Part shown: piece after piece, positions 54,401 to 55,657 of the stretch
How the letters are laid out: the number at the start of each line of letters is the position of its first letter
Numbering within the stretch: the stretch's first letter is position 1
NCBI GenBank assembly: GCA_963989385.1
Contig: OZ022515.1
Location: forward strand, 6,790,803 to 6,854,802
Reading direction: 5' to 3'
From: Ctena decussata
Taxonomy: Eukaryota; Mollusca; Bivalvia; Lucinida; Lucinidae
DNA length: 64,000 nt
Made by a program: the position numbers and the translations under genes
The notes under the pieces: model-generated
The model's input: the letters and a program-made list of their open reading frames with translations, nothing else
The model's database searches: none
Told to the model about the DNA's origin: nothing

Positions 54401-54782
54401 AAGCCTGGATTAGAACCCATGATCTTCTGCACCATAACCGATCTGCTCTAACCACTAGTCTACTTCCCCTCTCTTTAAATTGGGACACCTAAAGTATCAA
54501 ACAAAATTTTCTGAAAATAGAACAGTTTGATTTTATATGCAGTTATGCATCCAAAAGATGCGAATGGAATGGCAGACATTGTAGACCCTGATCAGACTGC
54601 TCTGATCTGGTTCTGCACTGTCTGCTCAGACCTGTCGGTCTTAATACCTAAAATTTATGGGATTTTTTTTGTTATGTTTTCAGGAACAGCTGACCAAGGT
54701 ACAAAAGAAGAAGAAGAAATTGCATTCTGGGAGAACTGGACCAAGTTCAGAGAGAAATAGTACTGTTTGTGTGCTTCAATAA
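6876..54782 (+). CDS. NEK9: NEK9-like protein, post-kinase part: RCC1 propeller, disordered region, coiled coil (18 exons, 5' end outside window)
   Basis: Spliced model joining 6876-6954, 10427-10581, 11692-11832, 13554-13676, 16079-16265, 17718-17939, 18913-19141, 19644-19793, 23169-23280, 24506-24631, 31615-31729, 34735-34974, 43078-43184, 45412-45558, 46643-46727, 48400-48519, 49899-50003 and 54684-54782. All introns are GT-AG and every junction phase matches, giving 846 codons and TAA. Seen: five canonical RCC1 signatures (e.g. VYTWGDGSQGQLGHGD) and one degenerate one, then Ser-rich sequence, PTWIRQEL, and a Glu/Gln/Arg-rich coiled coil. Known: NEK9 is a mitotic kinase with N-terminal kinase, RCC1 repeats that restrain it, and a C-terminal coiled coil for dimerisation. 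Human NEK9 has a similar PGWLRKEL after its RCC1 domain, and its fourth-blade CGCDGTFLLT resembles CGVDGTMFLT here. The first exon starts mid-codon, so the kinase exons lie before base 1. Alternatives weighed: NEK8 (lacks this tail) and RPGR (RCC1 at its N-terminus). Symbol is by homology from memory; ortholog versus NEK8/9-like paralog is not settled. Confidence 0.82.
7078..8670. repeat. Pearl-like element P3, ~160-bp core repeats, with poly-C tract
   Basis: Head tatcccctgaccgaaaggtt and gcgtccgtccgtctgtccg; matching tail cttcggtcgggggat near 8650. Six units carry atgatacttcacagatatgt, agaacaggtcatga and tgtcgcgaacaagaatg. A C-rich run at 8246-8305 interrupts it and creates spurious Gly-rich frames on the other strand. 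Confidence 0.75.
8688..9745. repeat. Pearl-like element P4, copy a
   Basis: Head tatacgcctgttttgaaaaa and gtccatccgtccgtt; tail aaaatgggcgtattatgcgc then agcttgcaaagccca. Internal units of ~170 bp share catgaaactt(c/t)ata and ccctttgat. A closely similar copy lies at 32806-34340. Confidence 0.75.
9746..10426. other. Intron with a direct duplication of ~45 bp
   Basis: ctacaaatacgtaattagga at 9824 recurs in near-identical context at 9968 with gctgtaatcaaattgttt. Otherwise nothing recognised. Confidence 0.5.
10427..10581 (+). CDS. NEK9: NEK9-like exon b: RCC1 blade 1
   Basis: Acceptor ctttctag, donor gtaata. Encodes residues 27-77 of the window protein, including AVGPDHIIVVTTESQVYTWG and GQLGHGD, the classic RCC1 pattern (hydrophobic strand, TWG, GQLGHGD). 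Ends two bases into an Arg codon. Confidence 0.9.
10582..11463. other. Intron without recognised feature
   Basis: AT-rich, no repeat family recognised and no exon-like open stretch with splice sites. Confidence 0.4.
11464..11667. mobile_element. MITE family M1, copy 2
   Basis: Slightly shortened. TIRs tgagccacgacacgaaaa / tctcgtgtcgcggctca. Its right end lies 24 bp before the exon c acceptor. Confidence 0.85.
11692..11832 (+). CDS. NEK9: NEK9-like exon c: RCC1 blade 2
   Basis: Acceptor ttattcacag, donor gtattg. Encodes GCCGEGFSIFVSDRGIVLTC, then GCLGHGD. It occupies the same slot as the human blade with CGDDFTVCVTDEGQLYAFG. A mariner-like element begins only about nine bases beyond the donor G. 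Confidence 0.9.
11841..12755. mobile_element. Non-autonomous mariner-like element, ~915 bp
   Basis: Ends TACGAGGGGCGTTCGAAAAG and its complement cttttcgaacgcccctcgta, flanked by TA on both sides. ACGAGGG-type ends and TA target sites fit the Tc1/mariner superfamily. No transposase frame seen. Confidence 0.8.
12759..13550. other. Intron with an isolated pearl-type head
   Basis: gcagtggcactggtcggggg near 13130 matches the head of the element at 541 but no core units follow. The rest is unrecognised. Confidence 0.5.
13554..13676 (+). CDS. NEK9: NEK9-like exon d: RCC1 blade 3
   Basis: Acceptor cattcacag, donor gtaagt. Encodes VACGKDHVVVVGSEGEVFAW, then GKLGLGNEEN: a canonical RCC1 repeat (CGxxHxxxV, WG, GKLGLG). 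Starts and ends within split codons that match its neighbours. Confidence 0.92.
13705..13862. mobile_element. Foldback element F1, single-unit form
   Basis: Arms gaggatcttacatgagtgct ... ttgaatttattaaacaagtt and cgagtttaataaattcaata enclose gtaagatgcgaggctatgcc/gagcatcacgtc. The interior is a diverged single version, in opposite orientation, of the 66-bp unit repeated at 21470-23066. Confidence 0.75.
13877..14325. mobile_element. Palindromic element F2, copy a
   Basis: Outer ends atgataaatagagaatacca and gcagatgcatgataa. An internal inverted repeat runs from agtgtctttagatatcaagt(ttatcagg) to cctgataaactgatatcaaa. A second copy is at 57690-58127. Confidence 0.75.
14722..15629. mobile_element. 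Second mariner-like element, ~908 bp
   Basis: TIRs of 32 bp with two mismatches: TACGAGGATCGTCCAAAAAG / complement of ctttttggatgaccctcgta, continuing into ttctgtcactgg on both sides. Internal sequence unrelated to the element at 11841; no transposase frame seen. Confidence 0.8.
15739..15954. mobile_element. MITE family M1, copy 3
   Basis: Diverged left end tgagctgtggcatgggaaaa; right end tgtgtcgtggctca. Confidence 0.8.
16079..16265 (+). CDS. NEK9: NEK9-like exon e: RCC1 blade 4
   Basis: Acceptor attttcag, donor gtaaga. Encodes the end of blade 3 and ITDVFCGVDGTMFLTD, then VFACGCNKDNKLGLNN. The CGxDGTxxLT and LNxxNKLGLN-type signature is the part most like human NEK9 (CGCDGTFLLT, ACGLNEFNKLGLN). 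Ends phase 0 after Arg. Confidence 0.92.
16300..16630. mobile_element. MITE family M3 copy
   Basis: Left end ataatgaccctaaaatttcg, then a hairpin centre at 16501-16580 (gtgtagaccctgagcagact ... agtctgatcagggactgcac). Confidence 0.65.
17055..17312 (+). mobile_element. SINE SA, diverged copy
   Basis: Decayed tRNA-like head (tttgatacccggtctggcca), then the family body: ttctccttccactgattt, aggaggtctaagcctgccca, ggaatagtgtg. Confidence 0.8.
17330..17490. mobile_element. MITE family M4 copy, truncated
   Basis: aaagggaaataactttt at the left, ccttccaaagtgagtctact in the middle, cttcttaaag-type pair degraded; runs into the next SINE. Confidence 0.55.
17490..17668 (-). mobile_element. tRNA-derived SINE, family SC (tail of GAGT repeats)
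   Basis: On the minus strand: tRNA-like aggagcggctgtagcgtagt, B box gcaggttcgatcccccgctt, then a body ending in gggacgttaaacccgagttc and tcactcactcac. Only copy in the window. Confidence 0.8.
17718..17939 (+). CDS. NEK9: NEK9-like exon f: RCC1 blade 5
   Basis: Acceptor aatccacag, donor gtaagt; 74 complete codons, phase 0 at both ends. Encodes VLDISMGLNHTAVIVEPGHV, then YTFGRNIEGQLGIGN. Comparable to the human NEK9 blade with THTAAIDERGRLLTFG and GQLGVGN. Confidence 0.92.
17995..18200. mobile_element. MITE family M3 copy
   Basis: Hairpin centre at 18110-18164: ctgatcagactgctccagga / gcagtctgatctgagtctgc, flanked by aattgggacatcaaaaataa and ctgtcccaatatttagaatt. Confidence 0.75.
18205..18415. 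mobile_element. MITE family M4 copy
   Basis: Long near-perfect arms: tctactcttaaggaaaagaa(tttgctcc) / gcaaatccttttctttaaga; ends gggagacaacttt and gtacccattcactt. Confidence 0.8.
18434..18497. repeat. (TG)n microsatellite
   Basis: About 32 TG dinucleotides without interruption. Confidence 0.95.
18533..18850. repeat. Two ~170-bp core repeats of an unplaced pearl-type element
   Basis: Units begin tgggtgcaactcctagaatt and ggggtgcagcctctcctaga, with tctttgaaacttggtaga / ctctgaaactttgtggaa at matching offsets. Confidence 0.55.
18913..19141 (+). CDS. NEK9: NEK9-like exon g: degenerate last RCC1 blade and start of Ser-rich tail
   Basis: Acceptor ttatatttgcag. Begins RVQSGEHYTVASTHKNELLY, then WG: a last RCC1 strand set without the G-LG-G loop. 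The rest is Ser/Thr/Arg-rich. I place the donor at gtgaga (19142), leaving one base of a codon, because only that phase gives an open next exon. The obvious reading through to a TAA at 19156 would truncate the protein. Confidence 0.8.
19175..19260. mobile_element. MITE family M3 fragment
   Basis: aaaattctaaatattgggat, then gtgcagacccagatcagaca; right half missing. Confidence 0.55.
19386..19600. mobile_element. MITE family M4 copy, reverse orientation
   Basis: Centre aactcttaaaggaaagaatt / catttaagagtagaccccat; ends aaggtaatgggtacacttt and aaagttattcccc. It ends about 45 bp before the exon h acceptor. Confidence 0.7.
19644..19793 (+). CDS. NEK9: NEK9-like exon h: Ser-rich segment with TQT motif; parent of the 60-bp array
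   Basis: Acceptor cctctag, donor gtaagt. Encodes ISEKEVEARQPASTQTSVDS, NLSGQTDSGFTEVNS and NRSGFRPL. ASTQTSV fits the dynein light chain (LC8/DYNLL) TQT-binding consensus. Human NEK9 binds DYNLL1 through a KGTQT motif, though that lies after the coiled coil. The 3' end is tandemly repeated immediately downstream, and a diverged copy of most of the exon sits at 20553-20686. Confidence 0.8.
19775..20410 (+). repeat. 60-bp tandem array seeded by the 3' end of exon h
   Basis: Unit: atcaatagatcaggatttag, acctcttagtaagta (exon end plus donor), then cagtatttgtcctacacttt(gttat). About ten copies; the first begins inside exon h and later ones decay. Since 60 is a multiple of 3 the exon reading frame stays open across roughly nine copies (to 20312), each adding NRSGFRPLSKYSICPTLCY. 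Most copies keep a gtaagt donor. Confidence 0.92.
20553..20686 (+). pseudogene. Diverged duplicate of exon h
   Basis: Reads ETRQLATSQISIDSNLSGQA, then DSGFTEVNSATSDI and NRSGFRPL, colinear with exon h from its GTA GAG codons and fully open. The donor is gttagt instead of gtaagt. The AG in front (accaag) lacks a pyrimidine tract. Phase would fit after exon h, so a cassette exon is possible, but weak sites favour a decaying copy. Confidence 0.6.
20687..20895 (+). repeat. Three further 60-70 bp units of the exon h array
   Basis: atcagcagatcaggatttag, atcagtagatcaggattta and atcagttgatcaggattta, two of them followed by cctcttagtaagta. Confidence 0.85.
20896..21414. other. Intron without recognised feature
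   Basis: Includes a fragment resembling the SINE SB body (cagtatctcagtcacatcag, gataatgaaaggctgtgtgc at 21101-21155). Nothing else recognised. Confidence 0.4.
21420..23115. mobile_element. Foldback element F1, expanded form (contains the 66-bp array)
   Basis: Left arm tgctcctgtattattgactt(tattaaact) and right arm gtttaataaattcaataata(catgagcactcgtgtaagat) are inverted repeats of each other and match the arms of the short copy at 13705. Confidence 0.8.
21476..23066. repeat. 66-bp tandem satellite, about 24 units
   Basis: Unit: aacttgttgaagaaaacaga, taagatgctcagcatagcct, cacatcttatctttttcccc, aacta. Each has an internal inverted repeat GATAAGATG / CATCTTATC. Units are nearly identical, differing at a few positions (ctcag/cttgg, cttttt/cattt), which implies recent amplification. 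Confidence 0.95.
23169..23280 (+). CDS. NEK9: NEK9-like exon i: Ser/Lys-rich disordered segment
   Basis: Acceptor gacttttcag, donor gtaatg. Encodes SIPRRSTSASSREAKEKEVD, then SEIIFPPNHLM; phase fits exons h and j. The SASSRE string recurs in exon k (TSASSREGG), suggesting an old internal duplication or compositional bias. No domain recognised. Confidence 0.75.
23330..23520 (-). mobile_element. tRNA-derived SINE, family SB
   Basis: Minus-strand tRNA-like head ggaacctcagtagctcagtg and B-box region; body includes complement of ttcaacagtatttcagtcat and gaatgataataaaaggttgt. Confidence 0.8.
23670..23858 (-). mobile_element. SINE SB copy
   Basis: Minus-strand head ggagcccgggtagtccagtg; body gtatttcagctatatcagga and aaggctgtgtgcaatggaac. 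Confidence 0.82.
24210..24425. mobile_element. MITE family M3 copy
   Basis: Centre atcagactgctcctaaggag then cagtctgatcagggtctgta; left flank aaaattccaagtattgggac. Confidence 0.75.
24506..24631 (+). CDS. NEK9: NEK9-like exon j: basic cluster; parent of the 100-bp array
   Basis: Acceptor cttttctctgattag, donor gtacat. Encodes IIHSEESLNLTSFFCHGENL, then APPPRRRSRKKRGI. RRRSRKKR is a plausible nuclear localisation signal. Family conservation is not evident, so support rests on phase, splice sites and the fact that its last ~70 bases recur at 24899 and in the array that follows. Confidence 0.68.
24636..24896. mobile_element. M5-type MITE remnant beside the exon j donor
   Basis: actatttatttggctataca, aatggggttttcccctttct and ctgctataagatggggtttc match the element at 46178. 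Begins within a few bases of the splice donor. Confidence 0.55.
24899..29715 (+). repeat. 100-bp tandem array seeded by the 3' end of exon j, about 45 units
   Basis: Unit: aaataccacagccccacctc, tagacgtaggagtaggaaaa, atgggggaatcagatataaa, tgaactacagcaatctagag, aaaataggaatcatacagat. The first ~50 bases match the exon j end (accacagccccaccccctag ... gaggaatcag). In array units the base pair after the exon end is AT rather than GT, so the donor is lost. The first, most exon-like unit is at 24899. At 100 bp the frame shifts each unit, so the many ~67-residue open frames are artefacts. Confidence 0.95.
27739..28013 (+). mobile_element. SINE SA, intact copy inserted in the 100-bp array
   Basis: Best tRNA-like head in the window: gcctggtagcgcaatcggta, gactcgtaagtcagaggtcc, gggttcgaatcccggtctgg. 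The CGT triplet in the anticodon position suggests tRNA-Thr ancestry. cccacctctaga occurs at both edges, so the target duplication is masked by array sequence. Confidence 0.92.
29720..30150. other. Intron without recognised feature
   Basis: AT-rich with scattered tctagaga remnants of the array up to about 29820. Confidence 0.4.
30160..30355. repeat. GGCAGGAAGC cluster: direct and inverted short repeats
   Basis: gcggacagtctcggcaggaa-type motifs about five times at ~40-45 bp spacing, with the first two copies inverted (gcttcctgccaagactgtcc), so the left end folds into a strong hairpin. Confidence 0.75.
30425..31560. repeat. Pearl-like element P6
   Basis: Head tgcccccaacttcgaagaag(ttgagggggc) is a 15-bp-stem hairpin present twice in tandem. 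Core units (~130-270 bp) marked by cccctttttcgacttagtgc and aacaaaatatctcaagaac. Confidence 0.7.
31615..31729 (+). CDS. NEK9: NEK9-like exon k: Ser/acidic segment
   Basis: Acceptor gttgtcttcag, donor gtgaga. Encodes KRYSGNILPVPSTDN, then SSREGGDEYSSEASEMDTQ. The basic cluster begun in exon j continues across the junction as GIRKRY. Ends phase 0. Confidence 0.78.
31808..32755. repeat. Pearl-like element P7, ~300-bp core repeats
   Basis: Head tagctcaccagagctgacgg(ctctgggggagct); tail gtgagctttgtggcctgtgg. Three units marked by atctcctctgaagccact and gttgctatggtaactta. Head and tail resemble P1 but the core is different. Confidence 0.75.
32806..34340. repeat. Pearl-like element P4, copy b
   Basis: Head catacgcccgttttgaaaaa and gtccgtccgtccgaccatcc; tail aaaacgggcgtattatgcgc. 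Longer than copy a because an internal block of ~480 bp is duplicated. Confidence 0.8.
34345..34450. mobile_element. M3-related fragment
   Basis: accttgatcagacatctgaa, ctgggtctgcaccatttgca; related to the fuller copies at 45858 and 61035. Confidence 0.5.
34453..34560 (+). mobile_element. tRNA-like sequence (SINE head or tRNA-Gln-like relic)
   Basis: tgtggcgaagtggttagcat gives an A-box-like segment; ctgactttggatcag would place TTG as anticodon; acaagttcgagtccc is a B box. No full acceptor stem, so not called as a tRNA gene. Confidence 0.45.
34563..34713. mobile_element. MITE family M4 copy
   Basis: ctactcgtaaaggaaagaat / aaattctttcatttaagagt arms; right end gcatacccattcacctt. Confidence 0.75.
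34735..34974 (+). CDS. NEK9: NEK9-like exon l: PxWIRxEL motif and acidic stretch
   Basis: Acceptor tcttatctttgaag, donor gtgagg; exactly 80 codons. Starts VPTWIRQELALSEIDAED, resembling human NEK9 CPGWLRKELENAEF at the same relative position; this is the best evidence outside the propeller for NEK9 identity. An acidic DDTSDQSDLDL run and a Lys/Pro-rich end follow. A palindromic MITE ends about 20 bp before the acceptor. Confidence 0.85.
34975..35450. other. Intron without recognised feature
   Basis: 35100-35160 has a weak M3-like half (agatactcctcatctgggtc). Otherwise nothing. Confidence 0.4.
35453..35690. mobile_element. MITE family M1, copy 4
   Basis: Very well preserved: tgagccgcgacgtgacaaaa / ttttgtcgtgtcgcggctca, with TA on both flanks suggesting a TA target duplication. 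Confidence 0.92.
35696..35862. mobile_element. MITE family M4 copy
   Basis: gtgtctactcttgagggaaa / gtttcccttaagagttgatg arms; right end gtgtattcattcacctt. Directly abuts M1 copies on either side. Confidence 0.75.
35926..36155. mobile_element. MITE family M1, copy 5
   Basis: ttagccgcaacatgacaaaa / ttttgtcgtgtcaggggtca. Confidence 0.88.
36225..36440. mobile_element. MITE family M3 copy
   Basis: Centre agatcagactgctcccaaag(gagcagtttgatcag); left flank aaattccaggtattaggaca. Confidence 0.7.
39125..41472 (-). mobile_element. DNA transposon with ~29-bp TIRs and ATAT target duplication, 2.35 kb
   Basis: Left end GGGCATGTTCAAATAAAATG(TGACCAAAG); the right end is its complement with one indel and one mismatch. 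ATAT flanks both ends and is single in intact P1 units, so the insertion is exact. Minus-strand open frames at 39196-39654 (152 residues) and 39833-40156 (107 residues) share a KK(R/C)YTPE(F/W)F peptide. I recognise no transposase domain. A 14-mer CTCAGGAGTGTAAC (or near match) occurs six times inside. A 4-bp duplication narrows the superfamily but I cannot assign it. Confidence 0.8.
42149..42289 (+). mobile_element. SINE SA, 5'-truncated
   Basis: tgtatgtgcactttgtactg onward only; no tRNA head. Inserted in a P1 unit between cattggcc and cattgacc, a probable imperfect target duplication. Confidence 0.82.
42660..42842. mobile_element. MITE M6
   Basis: TIRs agtagaacttcaatggctcg / cgagccaatgaagttctact; internal gctagaact repeats. 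Confidence 0.8.
43078..43184 (+). CDS. NEK9: NEK9-like exon m: Ser-rich segment
   Basis: Acceptor gatatttttcag. Encodes SSPRDVRPRSLSNSTTESEI, then SDSSSKDLRLV. Two donors overlap: gtaagg at 43180 and gttcgt at 43185. Only the weaker gttcgt gives a phase that keeps exon n open, so I chose it; use of the other would hit a stop two codons into exon n. Confidence 0.72.
43185..43965. other. Intron without recognised feature
   Basis: No splice-flanked open frame or repeat family recognised. Confidence 0.4.
43972..44195. mobile_element. MITE family M3, full-length copy
   Basis: Ends accgtaatgaccctaaatat and atttaagggtaattacggta define the family's TIR; centre gatcaaactgctcctattag / agagcagtttgatcagagtc. 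Confidence 0.85.
44358..44508. mobile_element. Short element with pearl-type ends
   Basis: agcttgcctgaaggaagttc(aggaagagct) head, ggcgtcggcggcggc run, tail gtcaggcgagctatcatctc. No core repeats. Confidence 0.5.
44610..45075. mobile_element. Two M4-type MITEs, side by side or nested
   Basis: 44640-44755 pairs gggggagaaaattatttcct with aaagggtttcccccaatt; 44945-45065 has tatttgctcccaaggagcaa(agtcttt) and gtattcccaatcacct. Confidence 0.55.
45165..45395. mobile_element. MITE family M3 copy
   Basis: Centre tgatcagactgctccttgag(gagccgtctgatctgggtc); flanks aaagttaaaatacttgaaca and ctgtctgtcctaatactttg. Ends 17 bp before the exon n acceptor. Confidence 0.75.
45412..45558 (+). CDS. NEK9: NEK9-like exon n: Arg/Lys/Ser-rich segment
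   Basis: Acceptor ttcattgtcag, donor gtaagt. Encodes EVKSRSDIEAGKKPSSRRQS, then NYRAKSASNYPRGPTRPKQQ. Strongly basic, low complexity; no domain recognised. A SINE lies 35 bp downstream of the donor. Confidence 0.75.
45592..45850 (+). mobile_element. SINE SA copy
   Basis: Head cctggctacgtagcgcagta(tgtagggcacctgactcat), B box gggttcgaaacccggtctgg, tail acataaagcaacaaaacaat. Confidence 0.9.
45858..46055. mobile_element. M3-related palindromic element, second subfamily
   Basis: gtgcagaaccagttcagatg / gaatgtctacaccgtttatt, with caccagaaacccctaaaacc and actcatccaatcgattagga at the right. Same subfamily near 61035. Confidence 0.6.
46178..46640. mobile_element. MITE M5 carrying a nested M1
   Basis: Left part taccatatttattcggctat(aaagcagggattttcc); right part gggaaaaccttctgtcttaa. 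Split by M1 copy 6 and ends at the exon o acceptor. Confidence 0.65.
46305..46542. mobile_element. MITE family M1, copy 6 (nested in M5)
   Basis: tgagccacgacacgagaaaa / ttttctcacgtcgcagctca, flanked by TA. Confidence 0.88.
46643..46727 (+). CDS. NEK9: NEK9-like exon o: start of coiled coil
   Basis: Acceptor cgtgtattgcag, donor gtgagt. Encodes QDVLLKEQLAARGFVSDVTV, then KRREEALL, phase 0 end. It leads into the heptad region of the next exons. The acceptor lies at the edge of a MITE that itself carries a second, nested MITE. Confidence 0.75.
46803..47822. repeat. Pearl-like element P8, three ~315-bp units
   Basis: Head tgtcgcacctgctttagcaa(ggtgcgata) and cgtccgtccgtccgtccttc; tail cagcaggtgcgacatagc. 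Units marked by aatttacgtcgaccctagca and ttctcaaatttcacatgcag. Confidence 0.8.
48020..48150. mobile_element. Long-arm foldback element
   Basis: aagattttatacatacatat(aaataataca) pairs with tgtattatttatatgtatgt(ataaaatctt); about 45-bp arms, ~25-bp loop, almost no mismatches. Confidence 0.85.
48400..48519 (+). CDS. NEK9: NEK9-like exon p: coiled coil
   Basis: Acceptor ctttttatttcag, donor gtaagt; 40 codons. Sequence such as MVEKRLQELEEQHFSQQEQL is highly charged with heptad-spaced Leu and no Pro or Gly after the first residue. In NEK9 the C-terminal coiled coil mediates homodimerisation; the same role is inferred here. Confidence 0.88.
48545..48755. mobile_element. MITE M7, copy 1
   Basis: gaggggtaacagggttaatt ... 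ctaattagaaatgtctcagt / gagacttttctaatgaggga ... cttatctgg. Other copies at 55445 and 62145. Confidence 0.75.
48760..49898. other. Intron; poly-C tract and an M3-like half
   Basis: C17 followed by a poly-A run at 49719-49750; agcatagatccagatttgat / atctgaatctatgctgtttt at 49794-49840 forms a hairpin. Otherwise unrecognised. Confidence 0.5.
49899..50003 (+). CDS. NEK9: NEK9-like exon q: coiled coil; parent of the ~63-bp array
   Basis: Acceptor ttgattccag, donor gtgagt; 35 codons. Encodes ERERSLQEQIQLLQQQLQTQ, then NTQLKDHQKTVSILQ: continuous heptads in frame with exon p. Its last ~50 bases and donor are repeated many times through 51400. Confidence 0.88.
50004..51405 (+). repeat. ~63-bp tandem array seeded by the 3' end of exon q, about 20 degenerate units
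   Basis: First unit is 63 bp: gtgagttttcagacacagaa, tactcaactcaaaaatcatt, agaagactgtctctgcctta, cag. It mirrors exon q from cagacacaaaatactcaact to its end plus donor. Many units keep the fused ttacag-gtgagt junction (e.g. 50003, 50175, 50348, 51218, 51307). Later units drift to tacaggtgagtatacatgaa. Frame in the first unit is closed by TAG; the second is open. Confidence 0.88.
51410..51515. mobile_element. MITE family M4 fragment
   Basis: gagggagcaaattcttctct(ttaaagtaga), agtgtaaccattgacctt; left half absent. Confidence 0.6.
51523..51731. mobile_element. MITE family M1, copy 7
   Basis: tgagccgcgacacaagaaaa / ttttgttgtgttgcagctca. Confidence 0.85.
51930..52160. mobile_element. MITE family M1, copy 8 (most diverged)
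   Basis: Left TIR decayed (gtgtcataagcagcaaagtt); body gcccagcaaagagtccgatc and right end gttgtcctgtcgcagctta. Confidence 0.7.
52178..52415. mobile_element. MITE family M1, copy 9
   Basis: Close to consensus: tgagccgcgacacaacaaaa / ttttctcgtgtcgcggctca, TA on both flanks. Confidence 0.92.
52525..52960 (-). mobile_element. SINE SB copy split by M1 copy 10
   Basis: tacatccttttcaacaatat precedes the M1; cagttgtatcaggacgatgg and the minus-strand head ggagcccctgtagctcggta follow it. Rejoining restores the usual body order. Confidence 0.88.
52560..52795. mobile_element. MITE family M1, copy 10 (inside a SINE)
   Basis: tgaaccgtgacacgagaaaa / ttttctcatgttgcggctca. Confidence 0.9.
52985..53130 (-). 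mobile_element. Decayed tRNA-like SINE head
   Basis: aaggagcccatgatccaaca and gagtgctatccaaccagcta(cacagac) read like the complement of a tRNA A-box half. Body not matched. Confidence 0.35.
53435..53673. mobile_element. MITE family M1, copy 11
   Basis: tgagccatgacacaacaaaa / ttttgtcatgtggtggctca. Confidence 0.88.
53685..53878 (-). mobile_element. SINE SB copy
   Basis: Minus-strand head ggatccccggtagctcagtg(agttaagcac) and B box complement gggctcgaacccgggacccc. An extra M1-like end (catcacggctcaaa) follows, suggesting insertion into a TIR. Confidence 0.88.
53978..54167 (+). mobile_element. SINE SB copy
   Basis: Head gagccccagtagctcagtag(gttaaacac); body gtgagaatcttttcaaatat, aacagggtttcaatgcatac, ctgttgaaaaagacttaaaa. 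Confidence 0.85.
54365..54475 (-). mobile_element. tRNA-like SINE head, minus strand
   Basis: gattagaacccatgatcttc (B-box complement) and atctgctctaaccactagtc(tac) (A-box complement); body short or missing. Confidence 0.45.
54478..54660. mobile_element. MITE family M3 copy ending at the terminal exon's intron edge
   Basis: gtagaccctgatcagactgc(tctgatctggttctgcact) with flanks ttgggacacctaaagtatca and gtcttaatacctaaaattta; the right end is ~24 bp before the terminal acceptor. Confidence 0.7.
54684..54782 (+). CDS. NEK9: NEK9-like terminal exon r, ending CVLQ
   Basis: Acceptor tgttatgttttcag; 32 codons then TAA. Encodes EQLTKVQKKKKKLHSGRTGP, then SSERNSTVCVLQ. EQLTKVQ continues the coiled coil in phase 0. 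The last four residues, CVLQ, fit a CaaX prenylation box (Cys, two aliphatics, Gln). That is not a known feature of NEK9 and may be chance. A diverged tandem duplicate follows 22 bp later. I see no convincing AATAAA close downstream. Confidence 0.75.
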   Translation, partial: EQLTKVQKKKKKLHSGRTGPSSERNSTVCVLQ

Positions 54783-54804
54783 CAGTACCATAAAAAAATT
54801 TCAG

Positions 54805-54876
54805 AAGAAGAAATTGCATTCTGGGAGAGCGGGTCAGAGTTCTGCAAGAAACGATACTGATAATGTGGTTTGGTAA
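54805..54876 (+). CDS. Duplicated alternative terminal exon (in-frame, different C-terminus)
   Basis: Preceded by aaatttcag and in phase 0 with exon q, so splicing here would be legal. Encodes KKKLHSGRAGQSSARN, then DTDNVVW and TAA, against KKKLHSGRTGPSSERN in the main exon. The duplication runs past both stops (AACAGTACCA after each). The reading frame is conserved while the last residues differ, removing CVLQ. It could be an alternative last exon or simply 3' UTR. Confidence 0.45.
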   Translation, partial: KKKLHSGRAGQSSARNDTDNVVW

Positions 54877-54956
54877 CAGTACCAAATCTATATGGTTATG
54901 GAGAAGTGGGAGGCGGGTGTGCCCCTAAAATAACGCCAAAAATCTAGAGCCACCTT

Positions 54957-55267
54957 AATGTGCTAAAGTACTGGGACACCAAAGTCTATTAATTTACAAT
55001 TGTCCCATAAATTTTGTCCCAAATAGAAAAGGAGCCTTGGTAGCTCAGTGGGTTATGTGCTGGCCTACCGAACTAACTGATTGGGTTCGAGCCATGCCTT
55101 AGGCGAGAATCTTTTCTATCGTAAACAGGGTTCCATTGCACACAACCTTCCATTATCACCATCCCATCGTCCTGATATGACTGAAATACTGTTGAAAAGG
55201 ACATAAAATCGCAAGTCATCCATCCCAAATGGAAAACAATGATTTTAGGTGTCCCAGTATTTAAGCA
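54957..55267. mobile_element. TIR element split by a SINE
   Basis: taatgtgctaaagtactggg(acacc) on the left pairs with ggtgtcccagtatttaagca(catt) on the right; the SINE at 55027 separates the halves. Confidence 0.78.
55027..55227 (+). mobile_element. SINE SB copy, nested
   Basis: Head gagccttggtagctcagtgg(gttatgtgct), B box attgggttcgagccatgcct, tail ggacataaaatcgcaagtca(tcc). Flanks ccaaatagaaaa / ccaaatggaaaa look like a target duplication. Confidence 0.88.
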
Positions 55268-55444
55268 CATTGGGGTATCTCTTAAGGCCCTCTAAACAAA
55301 CCCCAAAAATCTAGATCCCTGTCATACCATGAATATAGATGATTGGGATTGTTTTGGGAAAGAGAAGAGAATTGATACAACAGATTTACACATTTGGGGT
55401 CATATTTTAGGAAGGGAGGAAAACCTCTTTTATTGCCAAATACA

Positions 55445-55657
55445 TATGCAGAGCTCAAGATAATAGGGGGGTACTGAGGGTAATTCAAAGATAATTTTTC
55501 TTATTTCTCAAAGAAAACATATGTTGTGACCTCTCATTAGAACCGTCTCGATGAGACGGTTCTAATGATGGGTCAGAACATATGATTTTATGGAAAAAAT
55601 AAGGAAAATTATCTCTAAATTATCTGTGTTACCCCTTCTTTTCTGGAGCACTGCATA
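55445..55657. mobile_element. MITE M7, copy 2
   Basis: Centre cattagaaccgtctcgatga(gacggttctaatg) is a near-perfect hairpin; ends gagctcaagataataggggg and cccttcttttctggagc. Confidence 0.85.
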
